A stretch of DNA of 64,000 nucleotides, from assembly GCA_036417435.1 (NCBI GenBank), contig CM070904.1, positions 64,054,408 through 64,118,407 of the forward strand. Reading direction: 5' to 3'. The notes under the pieces are model-generated. The model was not told the DNA's origin and did not search any database. It saw only the letters and a program-made list of their open reading frames with translations. The DNA comes from Inia geoffrensis (Eukaryota; Chordata; Mammalia; Artiodactyla; Iniidae). Every line of letters begins with the position of its first letter. Within the stretch, counting starts at the first letter, position 1. Positions 24,702 through 43,112 of the stretch are shown here, piece by piece. Position numbers and translations under genes: made by a program.

Positions 24702-24919
24702 TTTTAAAATGTGTTCTTCAGCTTTGGCTTGCTTGTTGGCCCCTCCAACACCTGGTGATGCTGTCAGTCCCAGTATCTGAGGTAAGGGAATCACTGGTTT
24801 GTTTTCTTTCTCAAGTCTGTTGTTTTTCAACTTCTGGTTCAAATAACGCCTCATGATGTTATTATAGACTTCTTCTTTGTTGGTGTGATGGCATTCATCA
24901 ATAATGATGAGAGAAAAGT
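24702..24919 (-). CDS. IFIH1: IFIH1 exon 7: DECH box (motif II) and motif III
   Basis: 218 bases (human 437-508). Encodes [20 protein letters not shown] with the Walker B DECH motif (Asp443, catalytic Glu444), then [20 protein letters not shown], then [17 protein letters not shown] with motif III (LTASP), ending [10 protein letters not shown]. Gly495, altered in some human interferonopathies, is conserved. Acceptor ttttaag, donor gtaagt. Confidence 0.98.
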
Positions 24920-25648
24920 CTTAAAAGAAAATTCAAATGGTTCATTTGTCCATCTTGGCAAGGTACAGTGTAAAAGTACCTTTAAGCTAGGAAACTGAGC
25001 AGCCAAGCACCTTTCACCTTTTAAGGGGAAATGTAACTATCCTAGCCACCTGTATATACAGATGTTTGTGTATATTAATCATAAAACTATCCCTGTTAGA
25101 CACTATCCCCACTTAATAGATGAGTTTTGGAAAATTTATAGAGCTAAAAAGTGTTATGGGATGGACTTCAAACCCTGGCTTATTCCTCAAAACTCTCAGG
25201 ATTACATTTTTGTTCTTTAAAAAATATTTAATTTTAAGTTGGTGAATTTTATTTTCATTCTATCAAATGAAAAACATGATTTAAAGAGGAATAATTTTAC
25301 CTTGTTTTAACATTGCATTTAATTATTATGATTATATATACTTTTTTTCCCCACCTCTCTCCTACCTTTTCTTCCCGTCCCCCACAAAATAGAAAGGATT
25401 GTATTTATTCTATGGAGAAGAAGGCATATCTTACAGGATCCACTAATATGTAAAAAGAACTTGTCGGTAATTAAAAATACGGAGTGAATGAAAAGTCCAG
25501 TAAGTGTTTGATTTAATAATGATATTCTTATGCAGAAAAAGTGATCTAATTAAAAACTTACCCAACTTTTTGTTTGCTTCCCTAAGGAAGAAGGGTTTGA
25601 ATGAAAACTTAAGCAATGGAAGACAATCTAAATCAAAATTATCGAGTG

Positions 25649-25870
25649 GGAGGTTAAGGTTAGCAGATGTAAGCTTTTATACCTAGAATGGATAAACAAC
25701 AAGAGCCTACTGTACAGCACAGAGAACTATATTCAATAACCTATGATAAACAATAATGGAAAAGAATATAAAAAAGAATGTATTATATGTAGAAATGAAT
25801 CATTTTGTTGTACAGCAGAAATTAATACATTGTAAATCAAGTATACATCAATTAAAAATTAAAAAATAAT
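25649..25870 (+). mobile_element. L1 3'-end fragment in intron 6
   Basis: Typical cetartiodactyl L1 3' UTR ending with gtacagcagaaatta and aagtatacatcaatt plus an A-rich tail. It lies close to exon 6 (25,976) and opposite to IFIH1. Confidence 0.85.
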
Positions 25871-25975
25871 AAATCAAAATTAATCAACATTTTAAAAATT
25901 ATGTAACTAATACAGCCTCTGTTACTACCTTTAGTATTATTAATTCTTTTTACAAAAATAAACATTTCAACCAAC

Positions 25976-26186
25976 CTGACAACTGTACACCATCATCTTC
26001 GCCTTCTTCTAAGTTTAAAAGGGAGTTTTCAAGGATTTGAGCTGTACTGATAATAACATCATGAGACTTGACAACTTCTGGAAATGTTATTTTCAATTGG
26101 GTATCACCACTTAATCTAGTAACATGATACCATTTCTTCAAAAATGGTTCGAACTCTTTGCGGAAGAGCTGTTCAACTAATGGTAC
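25976..26186 (-). CDS. IFIH1: IFIH1 exon 6: Hel1, motifs Ia-Ic
   Basis: 211 bases (human 366-435). Encodes [38 protein letters not shown] and [32 protein letters not shown]. It contains the rest of motif Ia (started in exon 5) and motif Ib/Ic (STAQIL), which contact the RNA backbone. Leu372 and Asp393, gain-of-function sites in human, are conserved. Acceptor tttaaag and donor gttggt are both weaker than average but canonical. Confidence 0.97.
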
Positions 26187-26309
26187 CTTTAAAAATGCCA
26201 AAGTTAAAAAGAGAGAAAGAGCATTGTCAAACAAAAGGAGTATTGATCAAAGGCCTACTATATGTCGAGCATTAACAGAGGTGTTTGCATTATCAGTTAA
26301 TTAGGTGTA

Positions 26310-26460
26310 ACAACCTATCCATCATTCCATTCATTCACGTGTCAATAAGTATTTATTGAATGTCTATTAGGTGTAGACATTGTGTCTGGGACACAAAGAT
26401 GTTTAAATTATGGTTGACAACTGTCAGGAACTCATTCTAGCTGAGCACATGGACCAAGAA
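26310..26460 (+). repeat. Ancient L2/MIR-type repeat
   Basis: Contains the usual 'tatttattgaatgtctattaggtg' style signature of an old mammalian repeat, diverged. Class uncertain. Confidence 0.4.
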
Positions 26461-27333
26461 TCAACAAAACAAAACAAATTATCACAACACAATGGGATCA
26501 TTCTCCCATGGAAACACATAGAAAGTGACAGCAAAATGGAAGAAACAACTGACCCCTCAAAAGAGGGGTTTAGGAGGAATTTTCATCTTGTAAACCATGG
26601 GTCAGTGAAGAGATAAACTGAAACTAAGGCTGAATAAGAAATAAATTTTGAGATTGTAAAACAGGGTCAAGCTATAAAGGGCTATGAAAACCAAGCAGAG
26701 TACTTTAAATTTTGTATAACAGTTCATAGGACCCTTATGAATTGTTCCGTAGAGTTATTCTTTGGGAATCAGGCCAGAGGCAGCCTGCCTAAGGAATTGG
26801 AGGAAGCAGAAAACCAAAGGCGAAGAGGCAAGACATTGCCTAAGGGAAAGGATGGCGGTGAAAGGATGGACTGCTGGACTACCTTTGGTGGCTGAGAAAG
26901 AACAAAATAGCAGGTTCCTTAAAAAATAAAAATTCAGTAACCATATGATTCAGCAATCCCACTCCTGGGTGTATATCTGGAAAAGATGAAAACCCTAATT
27001 TGAAAAGACACATGCACCCCAGTGTTCATAGCGGCATTATTTACAATAGCCAAGACATGGAAGCAACCTAAATGTCCATCAGCAGATGAATGGATAAAAA
27101 AGATTTGGTATATATATGCAATGGAACATTACTCAGCCATAAAAAAGAATTAAGTAATGCCACTTGCAGCAACATGGATGGACCTGGAGATTATCCTACT
27201 AAGTGAAATAAGTCAGAAAGAGAAAGACAAATAATGATATGATATCACTTATATGAGGAATCTTAAAAAATGATACAAATGAACTTATTTACAAAATAGA
27301 AATAGACTCACAGACATAGAAAACAAACTTATG

Positions 27334-27466
27334 GGAGTTCCCTAGTGACCTAGCAGTTAGGATTCCAGCTTTTCACTGCCATGGCCCAGGTTCAATCCCT
27401 GGTCAGGGAACTGAGATCCCACAAGCTGTGTGGTGCAGTCAAAAAGAAAAAAAAAAAAGAAAACAG
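27334..27466 (+). repeat. CHR-type SINE nested in L1
   Basis: Diverged SINE (ggagttccctagtgacctag) flanked by aaacaaacttatg at 27321-27333 and 27467-27479. This orders the insertions: L1 first, SINE second. Confidence 0.9.
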
Positions 27467-27644
27467 AAACAAACTTATGATTACCAAAGGGGAAAGGCAG
27501 GGGAGGGATAAATTGGGAATTTGGGATTAACAGATTCACGCTACTATATATAAAATAGATAAATAATAAGGACCTACTGTATAGAACAGGGAACTATGTT
27601 AAATATCTTGTAATAACCTATAGTGGAAAAGAATTTGAAAAAGA

Positions 27645-27652
<8 letters not shown>

Positions 27653-27698
<46 letters not shown>
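27653..27698. repeat. (TA)n microsatellite
   Basis: About 46 bases of uninterrupted TA at the TA-rich site in the L1 3' UTR. Likely length-polymorphic. Confidence 0.97.
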
Positions 27699-27699
<1 letters not shown>

Positions 27700-27839
27700 C
27701 TGAAGCACTGTGTTGTACACCTGAAATGCTGTAAATCAATTATACTTCAATTAAAAAACAAGACAAAAACAAAAACACCAAATCAGTGAAAACTCTTTCA
27801 GAGAGGCTGTCCAGTGAGTGCGTTGGCACTGAGGTGACT

Positions 27840-28272
27840 CCACCTGATTGGTGACTCACAGTATTTTCACATTCGCTAACAGGTCAAAATGCAAATCTCC
27901 GTGAAGACCCTGACCTGCAGGACCATCACCCTGGAGGAGGAACCCAGTGATATTGTGGAGGATATAAGTGAAAGCTAAAATCCAGAATAAAGAAGGCATC
28001 CCCACTGGTCAGCAGAGCTCATCTCTACAGGCAAGCAGATGGAAGATAGCCTCACTCTATCTGACTACAACTTCCAGAAAACATTGCCCTTGCACCTGCT
28101 CCTCTGTCGGAGGGGTGGCTGTCAATTCTTCAGTCTTTCATTCACAATGCCCAAATGATGGCATTACTCTTTGTTCTACCCCAATTGACACTTAGAAATT
28201 ACCAGCTTCGGTAATAGCTGGACCGGTTCAAAGTGTTAATAAAGGTTTTGTTGCATTTAGAGGAAAAAAAGA
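27840..28272 (+). pseudogene. UBB: UBB processed pseudogene, single ubiquitin unit
   Basis: An intronless retrocopy of polyubiquitin mRNA in IFIH1 intron 5, opposite to the gene. It includes some 5' UTR (ctaacaggtcaaa before the ATG at 27889), one ubiquitin unit and the UBB-like 3' UTR (aattcttcagtc, taataaaggttttgttgcat) and ends in an A-rich stretch. The unit is broken. A net 4-base insertion near codon 21 gives a stop after 29 codons, a one-base deletion follows further on, and many residues differ. The Cys-stop end typical of UBB has become tgtcaa. UBB itself encodes three or more units, so this copy has lost repeats. The left end is uncertain. Confidence 0.85.
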
Positions 28273-28904
28273 GCTGGCTCTCTGTATGTTGTAGTGTCTG
28301 CTGAAGGTGGCTGAGTTGACGCCTCAAGGCTACACATCACTAGTCATTCAGAATAACCCCTATACTGGGGAAAGGAATAAGCAGGCCATCTTGAAGGTCA
28401 TATCTTAGGAGAATTTGTACAATGGAAGCCCAGGAGTGTACAGTGTGGCAAATAGAGTTGGCAGGAAGAGTTTCAAGGGCAAACATCAAAGAATGTGCAT
28501 TATACTCCTCATAATTTAATTAGCTGATAATGTGATCAGTGGTTATCTTTCCACTGGTCTGCAAGGTATGCATTATTCTTTCTTTTTTTTTTTTTTTCAC
28601 TTGAGATGAACTCCACTTATGTGAAAAATAAGGGCTGGCTGATCCTCCTGGCTGGAGAGAACCATGTAGGAAGAACACGTCTTTGTATTATTATTTAGTA
28701 GAAATGTTGAGGGCTTCTAAGAGTGAATGTGGAGGGGAGAAGGGGTTTAATGGAATCCATGAATTCCAAGGAAACAAAGTGAATCAATAACCAAGTTTGG
28801 TAAATGAAAGAGCATAATACAGGGTAGAAAGAGAAATTTTCAGTTAGTGGTTCCCTCCTACCCACCCACCTCCAACCCCAAAGTGAAGTCTCTGGTCTAC
28901 TTGC
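28273..28904 (+). other. Intron 5 stretch without recognised features
   Basis: Apart from a T run near 28,582-28,599, nothing was identified. Confidence 0.4.
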
Positions 28905-29415
28905 CACAAAATCAATTCAGAGATTTGGAAAATACAGACTCCTGAGCCCCACCCAAGAACTACTTAATCTAGGGACCGACCATCTCTGGGGACTGAGTCT
29001 TGAAGCTTGTGCTTCTTTTTTTTTTTTTAATTAATTAATTAATTTATTTTTGGCTGCATTAGGTCTTTGTTGCTGCGCGTGGGCTTTCTCTAGTTGCCGC
29101 GAGCAGGGGCTGCTCTTTGTTGCGGCGCGCAGGCTTCTCATTGCGGCGGCTTCTCTTGTTGCAGAGCACAGTCTCTAGGCACGCGGGCTTCAGTAGTTGT
29201 GGCTTGCGGGCTCTAGAACATAGGCTCAGTAGCTGTGGAGCATGGCTTAGTTGCTCCGCGGCATGTGGGCTTTTCCCGGACCTGGACTCGAACCCGTGTC
29301 CCCTGCATTGGCAGGTGGATTCTTAACCACTGAGCCACCAGGGAGGCGGAAGTTTGCCCTTTTATGAAGCTTCCAATATGACATTTAGGTCTTTTTAAAA
29401 TTTGAGAACCACAGC
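28905..29415. mobile_element. MER5-type hAT DNA transposon relic, split by a SINE
   Basis: Left part carries gactcctgagccccaccc, and the right end carries tttgagaaccacagc, the usual MER5A end. A CHR SINE (29016-29345) separates them. Confidence 0.6.
29016..29345 (-). repeat. CHR SINE, long variant
   Basis: Antisense copy from a T-rich start to gagccaccagggaggc, about 330 bases with the extended internal region (caactactga-type repeats seen in reverse). Confidence 0.9.
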
Positions 29416-29599
29416 TCTTATCTTTCTTCCACAAAGTCATTTCCAATTCACTTTTCTAGAACTATTCTTTTCCTTCTACTTATACAAGAAAGAGGAAATA
29501 ATCTAAGAAGGAAGTCAGCAAAAAAGATTCTGGGGAAGAGAAGGAAAATTAAATTTAGTGGAGATCACATGCTCCAGAGGAGAGAAAGTAAGCTCTGAA

Positions 29600-30000
29600 A
29601 ACAACTGCTCCAGCTACTTGCTTATTGTGTGACCTTGGACAAGGCTCTTAATCATCTCAATTTCCACATTAATAAAGTCAGGAAATTATTAACCTGTGGT
29701 GGAATTGTTATGAAAATTAAATGAAATAGAGGCTGACATATTGCCAGTACTCAGAAAACTTCCCTGGTATTTCACCATCCTTTTATTCTAGCAGTGGGGA
29801 ATGACAGAAGGGAGGACCAGTTCACTTCAGAAGAAAAGCGTTCAAGTCTCAGCTCTGCTGCTCATTGGCTGGGATGACCCCTGACAGGCCAATTAAAGCC
29901 TCAAAGCCTCTGTTTCCTGATTGGTAAAATGGAGATAATTATGGTTACTTCAAAGAATAGCTGTGTGGTTTTAATGAGATAATATAAAGTGTAATACAAT
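29600..30000 (+). repeat. Two adjacent MIR relics
   Basis: Two segments (about 29600-29770 and 29840-30000) each carry MIR core features: tgtgaccttggacaa, and cctctgtttcctgattggta with aaaatggagataat. Confidence 0.6.
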
Positions 30001-31349
30001 ATTTATTATTATATTAATATGTATCTCTCATTTCCTAGACTGTAGATTCCTTGAGGGCAGGATCTGCATTTGATTTGTCTTTAAATGCTCTCATGTTGTT
30101 GAATGATTTAAGAATCTCTATACTACGGAGTGGCATAAAAACCATAAAGGGTGGGCCGAGATCTTCCAAAGAAGCCGCATCTTCTGGTCTACAGAACAAA
30201 AAGACACTGTCACAGGTGGTAGCAGGTGTTGGAAATCCTGAGACTCACTTTGGGTGGTGTTGACTTCCTACCGAAGGACACAGAGAGAGCCAGATGCAAG
30301 CCTGACATGGCTAACTGGGAGGCGTGTGGGCCTCTTGGAGCCTTTTCCTGAGGTGTGACAGAGTGCCTGCCAAGACTAATCAAACTCAACTGCTACCCAC
30401 TTCTGCTGAATCATATGGGGCTGCATTATAGCATCTGAAGGAACCTGGGACTTCTCTCTCATGATGTTGAGGCCCTAGATAGGAAACAGAAAGTCTGGGA
30501 ACACAGGTGGCGTTTTCATTTTTCCCTGCCTCTAAAGGTGATAACTTTGGAAAGGATGGAGGGTGATAAAAGTAAATGGTGTTAGGAACAGGATTTCTCC
30601 TTCCTAGATCAAGGGTTATAATACCTTGCCATTGGGCCAAATACAGATTGCAGGTTATATTGACTCACTGGGCCTGAGATTACCTGACTCAATCAAAAAG
30701 AACTAAAGCTGAAATTACTTTAAAATTCAAAGAAATGGGATAATAAAGTAAACGATTATGACACAGATGGAAGATCTAGTGGAGGGATTTCTAATAATTC
30801 TTAGGGAAAAACAACAGGGAAACAGATCAGGAATTAGACCCATGTCCTTAAGTGTCTACACAACAATGCAATGAATATGAGTAACTAATGAGGATAATTT
30901 AACATTTAAACATGGCTGCAAATGTGCATCTGTAAGTATCACCTCGATCCAATGGGGCGAAAGATTAGCAACCAGAATACAGCACTGAGAGGATAAGGAG
31001 TTATACAAAAAGAGAGGTGCGTGAGAGGCATACAAAAACATGAGACCTGAAAAGATCAATCAAGATGAATAATATGAAAAAAATAAATGTAAGTATTTGC
31101 ATTTAGGCTCAAAATTAACTGCACAGAAATAATAAGAGAGGCCTAGTTTAACAGATTTTCAAATGAAAAGGAGCTGAGGATTCTTAGGTTGTAGAAAACT
31201 CCAGATGAGTCTGTGGTGCCAGAACTGGTGACAAAGGCAAACCCAGTCACGGACCAAATGTCACATCTCATCTCGCCTATACTCTGCACTGAGACTATAT
31301 CTATAGTATTTTGTCCGGCCCTAGACACCATGTTTTAACAGTGTTTTAG
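30001..31349 (+). other. Intron 5 stretch, mostly unassigned
   Basis: An L2-like scrap (ccttgagggcaggatctg) sits near 30,030-30,100. Nothing else was recognised. Confidence 0.4.
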
Positions 31350-31800
31350 ATAATGTCTGGAAAAGTATGAGCTCTCAGGATGATGAAAAGTCTGGAAACC
31401 ATGTTATATGAAGAACATATAAAGCAACTGGAAGTATTTATCCCAGGAAACTAAGAGAAAAATCACTTTAGAGTCACATGACGCAAGCCTTCCTTCTCTA
31501 TGTGAAGGGCTGTCATAAGGCAGAAGAATTAAGACTCAGCTTACTCTGCATAATCACAGAGGAACGAACACTAACCAATCAGTGTGTATCCCAGAGAAAC
31601 AGATTTTGATGAATGCAGGTAGGGCTTTCCAGCAGTGACAGTTGTTCAAAGAATGGATTGAGCTGTCTTGTTAGAAGGAGGACCTCCTTGATATGAGAAG
31701 TGACTCAGCAGAGGTGAGAGAACCACTCAGCAATGGATAAAAACTGGATCTCGAAGGAGTCTTTCAACTCTAATAGTCGATGATGCGGTGACCCAATAAG
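31350..31800 (+). mobile_element. Possible L3/CR1 LINE relic
   Basis: Old sequence with the L3/CR1 3'-region order of motifs (gaaaccatgttatatgaaga, tgtgaagggctgtcat, tgagctgtcttgttagaagg). Diverged; assignment by pattern. Confidence 0.5.
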
Positions 31801-32099
31801 GGAAGAAAAGGAAGGTGATGAATCAAAAATAATTAATAGGTTCTGAGGCTATGTGCTTTGGAGGAGGTAATATAACGAACAGAGAGACAGACAAGTAGGG
31901 AAGGAGAGCTCTTTGGGAGAGTAGATGAAGGGAATGAGCTTGAGGAAATGGCAGAATGTTCAAATGGTATCAAGAGCATCAGCTTAAGTGGTTTCAAGTC
32001 CAATTAACTTTGTTCTCTTCTCTGGACCTGGCACTTAAGACCCTGCTCACTGGTTAAGGAATTCCACTTTATTAGTTATAAAGGAGGAAGGGATGGAAG

Positions 32100-32290
32100 A
32101 AAGAGCTAATATTTACTGAGTCACTCTTAGGCTTTAGATAGATTATCTAATTTAAACGTTCAACCCTGTATGGGGTAGTATTCTTTTATTCACTTTACAG
32201 ATGACGAAACTAAAGTAAGAGAAGTTAGCGATTTGCCCAAGATCAAATTACTGGTAGGTAGAAATTGTATTAACACCTGGATTTCTTTTA
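32100..32290 (+). repeat. MIR relic
   Basis: Contains cactttacagatgacgaaac and gatttgcccaagatcaaat, the MIR core in diverged form. Confidence 0.65.
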
Positions 32291-32365
32291 TTCCAAAAGA
32301 TAGTATCCTTAATAAAGGAAATACATGAAAAGCTATGGAAAAAAATTCTAACGTAGCACCATTAC

Positions 32366-32390
32366 CACACACACACACACACACACACAT
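32366..32390. repeat. (CA)n microsatellite
   Basis: About 25 bases of CA repeat. Confidence 0.95.
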
Positions 32391-33692
<1,302 letters not shown>

Positions 33693-34196
33693 CTAAGGCT
33701 AGGAGGCCTGAAACTGAACACAAATATTGTGGCTTAAATTCCCTTTCACGTGTGGTCCAAACCAAATTTCTATTTTCTATACCAAATGTGTGTCAGCTCT
33801 CTGCATCTGCAGGATACAACCCAAGTGCTATGGAAGTGGCCTGGGGAGATGGAGGTACAGAGCGAATGAATTAACAGGATGGAGGCCTAGGAGGGGGCAA
33901 CACAGAAGAGTCTTTTCACAGAGTGGGCAAAGCCAAGTGGAAATGACTGTGGTGCAGACTTGGCAGTTTATGGTTCTTAATGCATCAGAGTTGCCATTTC
34001 TCTGTGGAACCATTCTGCCCCACTTTTTTCTCTTAGCCTTTCCACCAACAGATCAAGAGGAACTGGGAAAGTAGGACTCATTAGTCCTCCTTGTTCTGTA
34101 TTTCCCTTCACTTTTTATTGCAGAGAAGTATTAGAGCTGATGCTACTTTCCTTCATTTGAAAAACTTTACCTGACAAACCAAATACCAAAGAGCAC

Positions 34197-34247
34197 TTCT
34201 ATCTATCTATCTATCTATCTATCATCTATCTATCTATCATCTATCTC
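34197..34247. repeat. (ATCT)n microsatellite in intron 4
   Basis: About 51 bases of atct repeat with two short interruptions. Confidence 0.95.
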
Positions 34248-39020
<4,773 letters not shown>

Positions 39021-39929
39021 TTAAAATATTTCTGAGAATAAACGTATTTTAACTGCACACCTCTACAGCACACAGTACATACAGTTCAATGCAAGTGGAG
39101 AAGGCACACCCAGACGACTACGAATAAAAGGTAAGAGTTTCTGGCAAGCGACGTTTAAAAACTCCACTATGGATGAGCAGCTGTCGGGACTGAATCAAAT
39201 ACATATATCTACCTACTTAAAGTACCATTAATCCAATATGAGAGGTCATGCAAATTTGTAAGGGTTTATGACTTTTGTCATCCCCCTATGTGTACATTTT
39301 GTCCAAAAAAAGAAGATCTAGGCCTGATAATGTCATTTAAACAGAAGTACTATATAGAAACCATTGACTCATTTTCATGTAAAATCGTAGAGAATTAATA
39401 AATTATAGAAAACATTAATGAAGTAATGAAGTACATGGTTCTACTGATAGGTTATGAAAATAGCAGTTCAGTGATACACATAAAATCTCACAAAGAATTT
39501 ACTCAGGAAGCATATCATGAAAGCCTGGCATTGCAGTGGCACTAGGAGCTTACGTGAAGTTGGAAATAATTTTTTTTCTTTACTGTACGTAAACTAAACT
39601 TCCTTCAAAGAATTACAATTAATATGAGGGGCGAGGGTACGTCTTTCACTTATTAATCCTGATTTTTTCTTTTCAGTACTCAGTATCAATTCCTTTTGAA
39701 AACCTTCCTTCCATCAAGGGAAAACTTCCCTCCTTACAGTTTATTTCCAAGGATTTATGCAATCCCACCCGCAAGGATCAGAACTATTGCTAAACTAGTA
39801 AAAATAAATGAAAGATGGTTACAGATGTTGGTTTTGGAATTAGAAAGACTTGTGAAATTTGCTGTTGGCAATGCTGTGAGCCTAACTTCCTTCCCCATAT
39901 TTAAAATGGGGCCAGTAGAGGCACAAGCT

Positions 39930-40100
39930 ATTATAAAATAGCTTATTACAAAATAAGCTACAGGATATATTGTACAACACAGAGAATATCGCCAATAGTT
40001 TACAATAACAATAAACAGTATAACCTTTAAAAGTTGTGTACTCCTGTAACCTATATAAATATTGTGCATCAACGATACTTCAATAAAATAAATATAAATG
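39930..40100 (+). mobile_element. L1 3'-end scrap
   Basis: L1 3' UTR end (gatacttcaataaaataaat) opposite to IFIH1. Confidence 0.7.
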
Positions 40101-40275
40101 AATAAAATAAAAAATAAAATGGAGCTAGCACAATTTAACTCACGGGATTTGACAACCACGGAGTAATATTAGGTACAACAAGCTCTTTGCACTTTAATTG
40201 CTGGTGATTGGAAAATGAAATAAAATTCAAGTAGTTGGTGGACTACTAGGGCAAGATGTCATTTAAAAATCTCTT

Positions 40276-40410
40276 GGGAATTCCCTGGCGGTCCAGTGGT
40301 TAGGACTCCATGCTTTCACTGCTGGGGTCTGGGTTCAATCCGGGTTGGGGAACTAAGATCCTGCAAGCCATGCGGTGCGGCTTAAATAAATAAATAAATA
40401 AATAAATAAA
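40276..40410 (+). repeat. CHR-type SINE, short form
   Basis: Starts gggaattccctggcggtcca, followed by an AAAT-repeat tail. Confidence 0.88.
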
Positions 40411-40669
40411 CAATCTTTACAATTAATAATATTTCATAATATTTATATGTGTTAGATAATTATTATTTTATGCTAAAGCTTCAAAATGCACTAAATAAAT
40501 TATATTAAAGAAGGCTTAAGCTATGTAAAACTAGTCTGAGTGTCACATATTTAAACTGGAAATAGAAACAGGTGAAAAACAGACAGATAGTATGTTATCA
40601 ATAAAATGTCTCTGGAAACATACAACTCCTTAAAGCTACAAGTATCTTCTTTTTCTTTAACTGGTTATT

Positions 40670-41045
40670 TCAGTTTTTAAGTCAGGTATGTTGAGGTATA
40701 ATTTCCATACTGTAAAACATCACTCTTTTTAGGCGGATAGTTTGATGAGTTGACAAATGTATAGTTTTGTAACCACCATCACAATCAAGATTTTTCCATC
40801 CCCTCAAAATTCCCACAAGCCCCTTTGTTGTCACTGCCCTCCTGCGGTCCCGTGGCAATCACTGATTCGGTTCCTGTTCCTAGAGTTTTGCCTTTTCCAG
40901 AATATCATATTAATGAATTCAGGCAATATGTAGCCTTTATGTTTGGCTTTGTTAACTTAGCATAAGACATTCAAGATGCATTCACATTGCTGTTTATATC
41001 AGTAATTTGTTCCTTTTTATTGCCGACTACTATTCCCTTGAGCAT
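40670..41045 (-). mobile_element. Older L1 3' fragment
   Basis: Antisense L1M-like 3' UTR (gttgaggtataatttccata, ccaccatcacaatcaagat). More diverged than the other L1 pieces. Confidence 0.6.
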
Positions 41046-42034
41046 CTATGACGTGTGTCTGTGACATCTCCCTTCCAACTTGGATCAGCCCATTTAGCTT
41101 GGGAAATATAATGGAATTACAGCCAATGCCAATTAAACACGTAAGATAGCTTTCTTAAAAGTTAAAAGAAAGCTTATAAGAAATTTGTAAAAAAAAAAAA
41201 AGAAATTGTCAATGGGCTTACATACTGTTTAAATATATTAGCACAACACAAATATACTCATGTGAAAATACTGTGCTTACCAGTTGTCGTAGATTAGCTT
41301 TGAAACTCAGATTTGAGGAATCCCTTATGATCACACGGGAAAGCCTGTATATCTCACCGAGAGATTTTAAATATGGCACTTTGCAATTCCCAGAGGTATG
41401 CCTTGTTAGGAACTCAGAGGCGAGTGTGGGATAGAACTGTCAAGTAGGAGAGCGTTTTGGGCAGATGTACTGATGAAAAGAGAATATGAGTTGTAAGGAA
41501 AAGGCAAGGTGTAAAATGAGATGGGGAAAATGTCACTGCAAGGATAATTCTAGATCTAGAAAGAGAGACCAAGATTTTTAAGGCAAAAAAAGTGAATTTT
41601 GACATGCTTTTCACTTGTTTAAATGTGGTATTGAGAACTGAAGACAATGCCAAAAACACTGAAAAACACTAACAAATATTATCTAAAACTGAACACTGTA
41701 TCTTTAAGTTTTCCACTAAGTATAATCCAGATGGAAATTATACTTGATTTTCATTTCATTTTCTAATCACTAGCAGTTAAACCACTATCTTAGGCCTCTT
41801 CCATGTATATGTAAATTCAGGATTTTCCCCAAGCTTTGTTCCAACATACATAAGGTTTGGGAGAGCTGCTTAATGCAATGTGCATGAATAATTTATGAAT
41901 ATTAAAGAAAGTTACTACCAAAATAGGGTATTATTAATTAAGTTCATTATCTGGATTATTCTGATTTAGCAGACAAATCTGCAATGTGTCAGAGGACACT
42001 GAGCTCAGTGCTTCCACAGATGTAATGCAAGTGA

Positions 42035-42205
42035 TACTTTAAGCTCTCAACATCCTATGTGGTAGATACCTATTATCACCTTAGTTTCATAGGTGAGAAA
42101 CCAAGTCTCAGAGAGGTTAAATGATTTATCCAGATCACACAGCTAGAATGGAGCAGAGCTGGGAGTCTCATTTTTTGAATCCAAGTCTACCATTCCAGTG
42201 TTTCG
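42035..42205 (+). repeat. MIR relic
   Basis: Carries tctcagagaggttaaatgat and cacacagctagaatgg, the MIR core. Confidence 0.8.
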
Positions 42206-42206
42206 T

Positions 42207-42315
42207 TTTTTTTTTTTCCTAAGCAACTTAATAAAGTTTATTTTCAAAGTAACAAATGAAAACTTTTCATGGTTAAGATGAGCAACTCCAGTTTTTCTCT
42301 TCCTGTGGCTTCTGA
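42207..42315 (-). pseudogene. Possible retrocopied mRNA 3' end, source unknown
   Basis: Reading the minus strand, the sequence has an AATAAA followed about 15 bases later by a run of 10-11 A. This looks like a very short processed retrocopy. I do not recognise the parent gene, and it may be chance. Confidence 0.25.
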
Positions 42316-42319
42316 GGTT

Positions 42320-43112
42320 TGTTTTTTTAATAGATATTTATTGGAGTATAATTGCTTCACAATACTGTGTTAGTTTATGTTGCACAATAAAGCGAATCAG
42401 CCATATGCATACAAGTGTCCCCACATCCCCTCCCTCTTGAGCCTCCCTCCCATCCTCCCTATCCCACCCCTCTAGGTCATCGCAAAGCACGGAGCCGATC
42501 TCCCTGTGCTATGCAGCTGCTTCCCACCAGCCAACTATTTTACATTCGGTAGTGCATATATGTGGATGCTACTCTCACTTCGCCCCAGCTTAGCCCTCCC
42601 ACCCCACGTCATCAAGTCCATTCTCTATGCCTACCTCTTTATTCCTGCCCTGCGACTAGAGGCCAAGAGGCACATGAAAAGATGCTCAACATCACTAATC
42701 ATTAGAGAAATGCAAATCAAAACTACAATGAGGTACCACCTCACGCCAGTCAGAATGGCCATCATCAAAAAATCTACAAACAATAAATGTTGGAAAGGGT
42801 GTGGTGAAAAGGGAACCCTCCTGCACTGTTGGTGGGAATGTAAGTTGATACAACCACTATGGAAAACAGTATGGAGTTTCCTTAAAAAACTAAAAATAGA
42901 ACTACCATACGACCCAGCAATCCCACTACTGGGCATACCCTAAGAAAACCATAATTCAAAAGGAGTCATGTACCACAATGTTCATTGCAGCACTATTTAC
43001 AATAGCCGGGACATGGAAGCAACCTAAGTGTCCATCAGCAGATGAATGGATAAAGAAGATGTGGCTCATATATACAATGGAATATTACTCAGCCATAAAA
43101 AGAAATGAAATC
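42320..43112 (-). mobile_element. Inverted (twin-primed) L1 fragment
   Basis: Two L1 pieces back to back. 42320-42660 is the 3' UTR in minus orientation with its A tail (as T) at the left. 42661-43112 is the end of ORF2 in plus orientation (agaggcacatgaaaagatgc onward). This head-to-head order is the usual outcome of twin priming. Confidence 0.88.

Larger units (their letters stand above)
26925..27765 (+). mobile_element. L1 3'-end fragment, interrupted by a SINE
   Basis: Begins inside the ORF2 end (tcagcaatcccactcctggg) and runs to the 3' UTR end (gtaaatcaattatacttcaa). A CHR SINE has inserted at 27334-27466 and a long TA repeat has expanded at 27653-27698. Confidence 0.93.

Noticed and set aside
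34197..34247. Regular repeat that could suggest a CRISPR-like array
   Set aside because: Plain ATCT microsatellite; the organism is a mammal.
42506..42943. 145-codon plus-strand ORF
   Set aside because: It crosses the inversion point of an L1 and reads L1 ORF2 in its second half.
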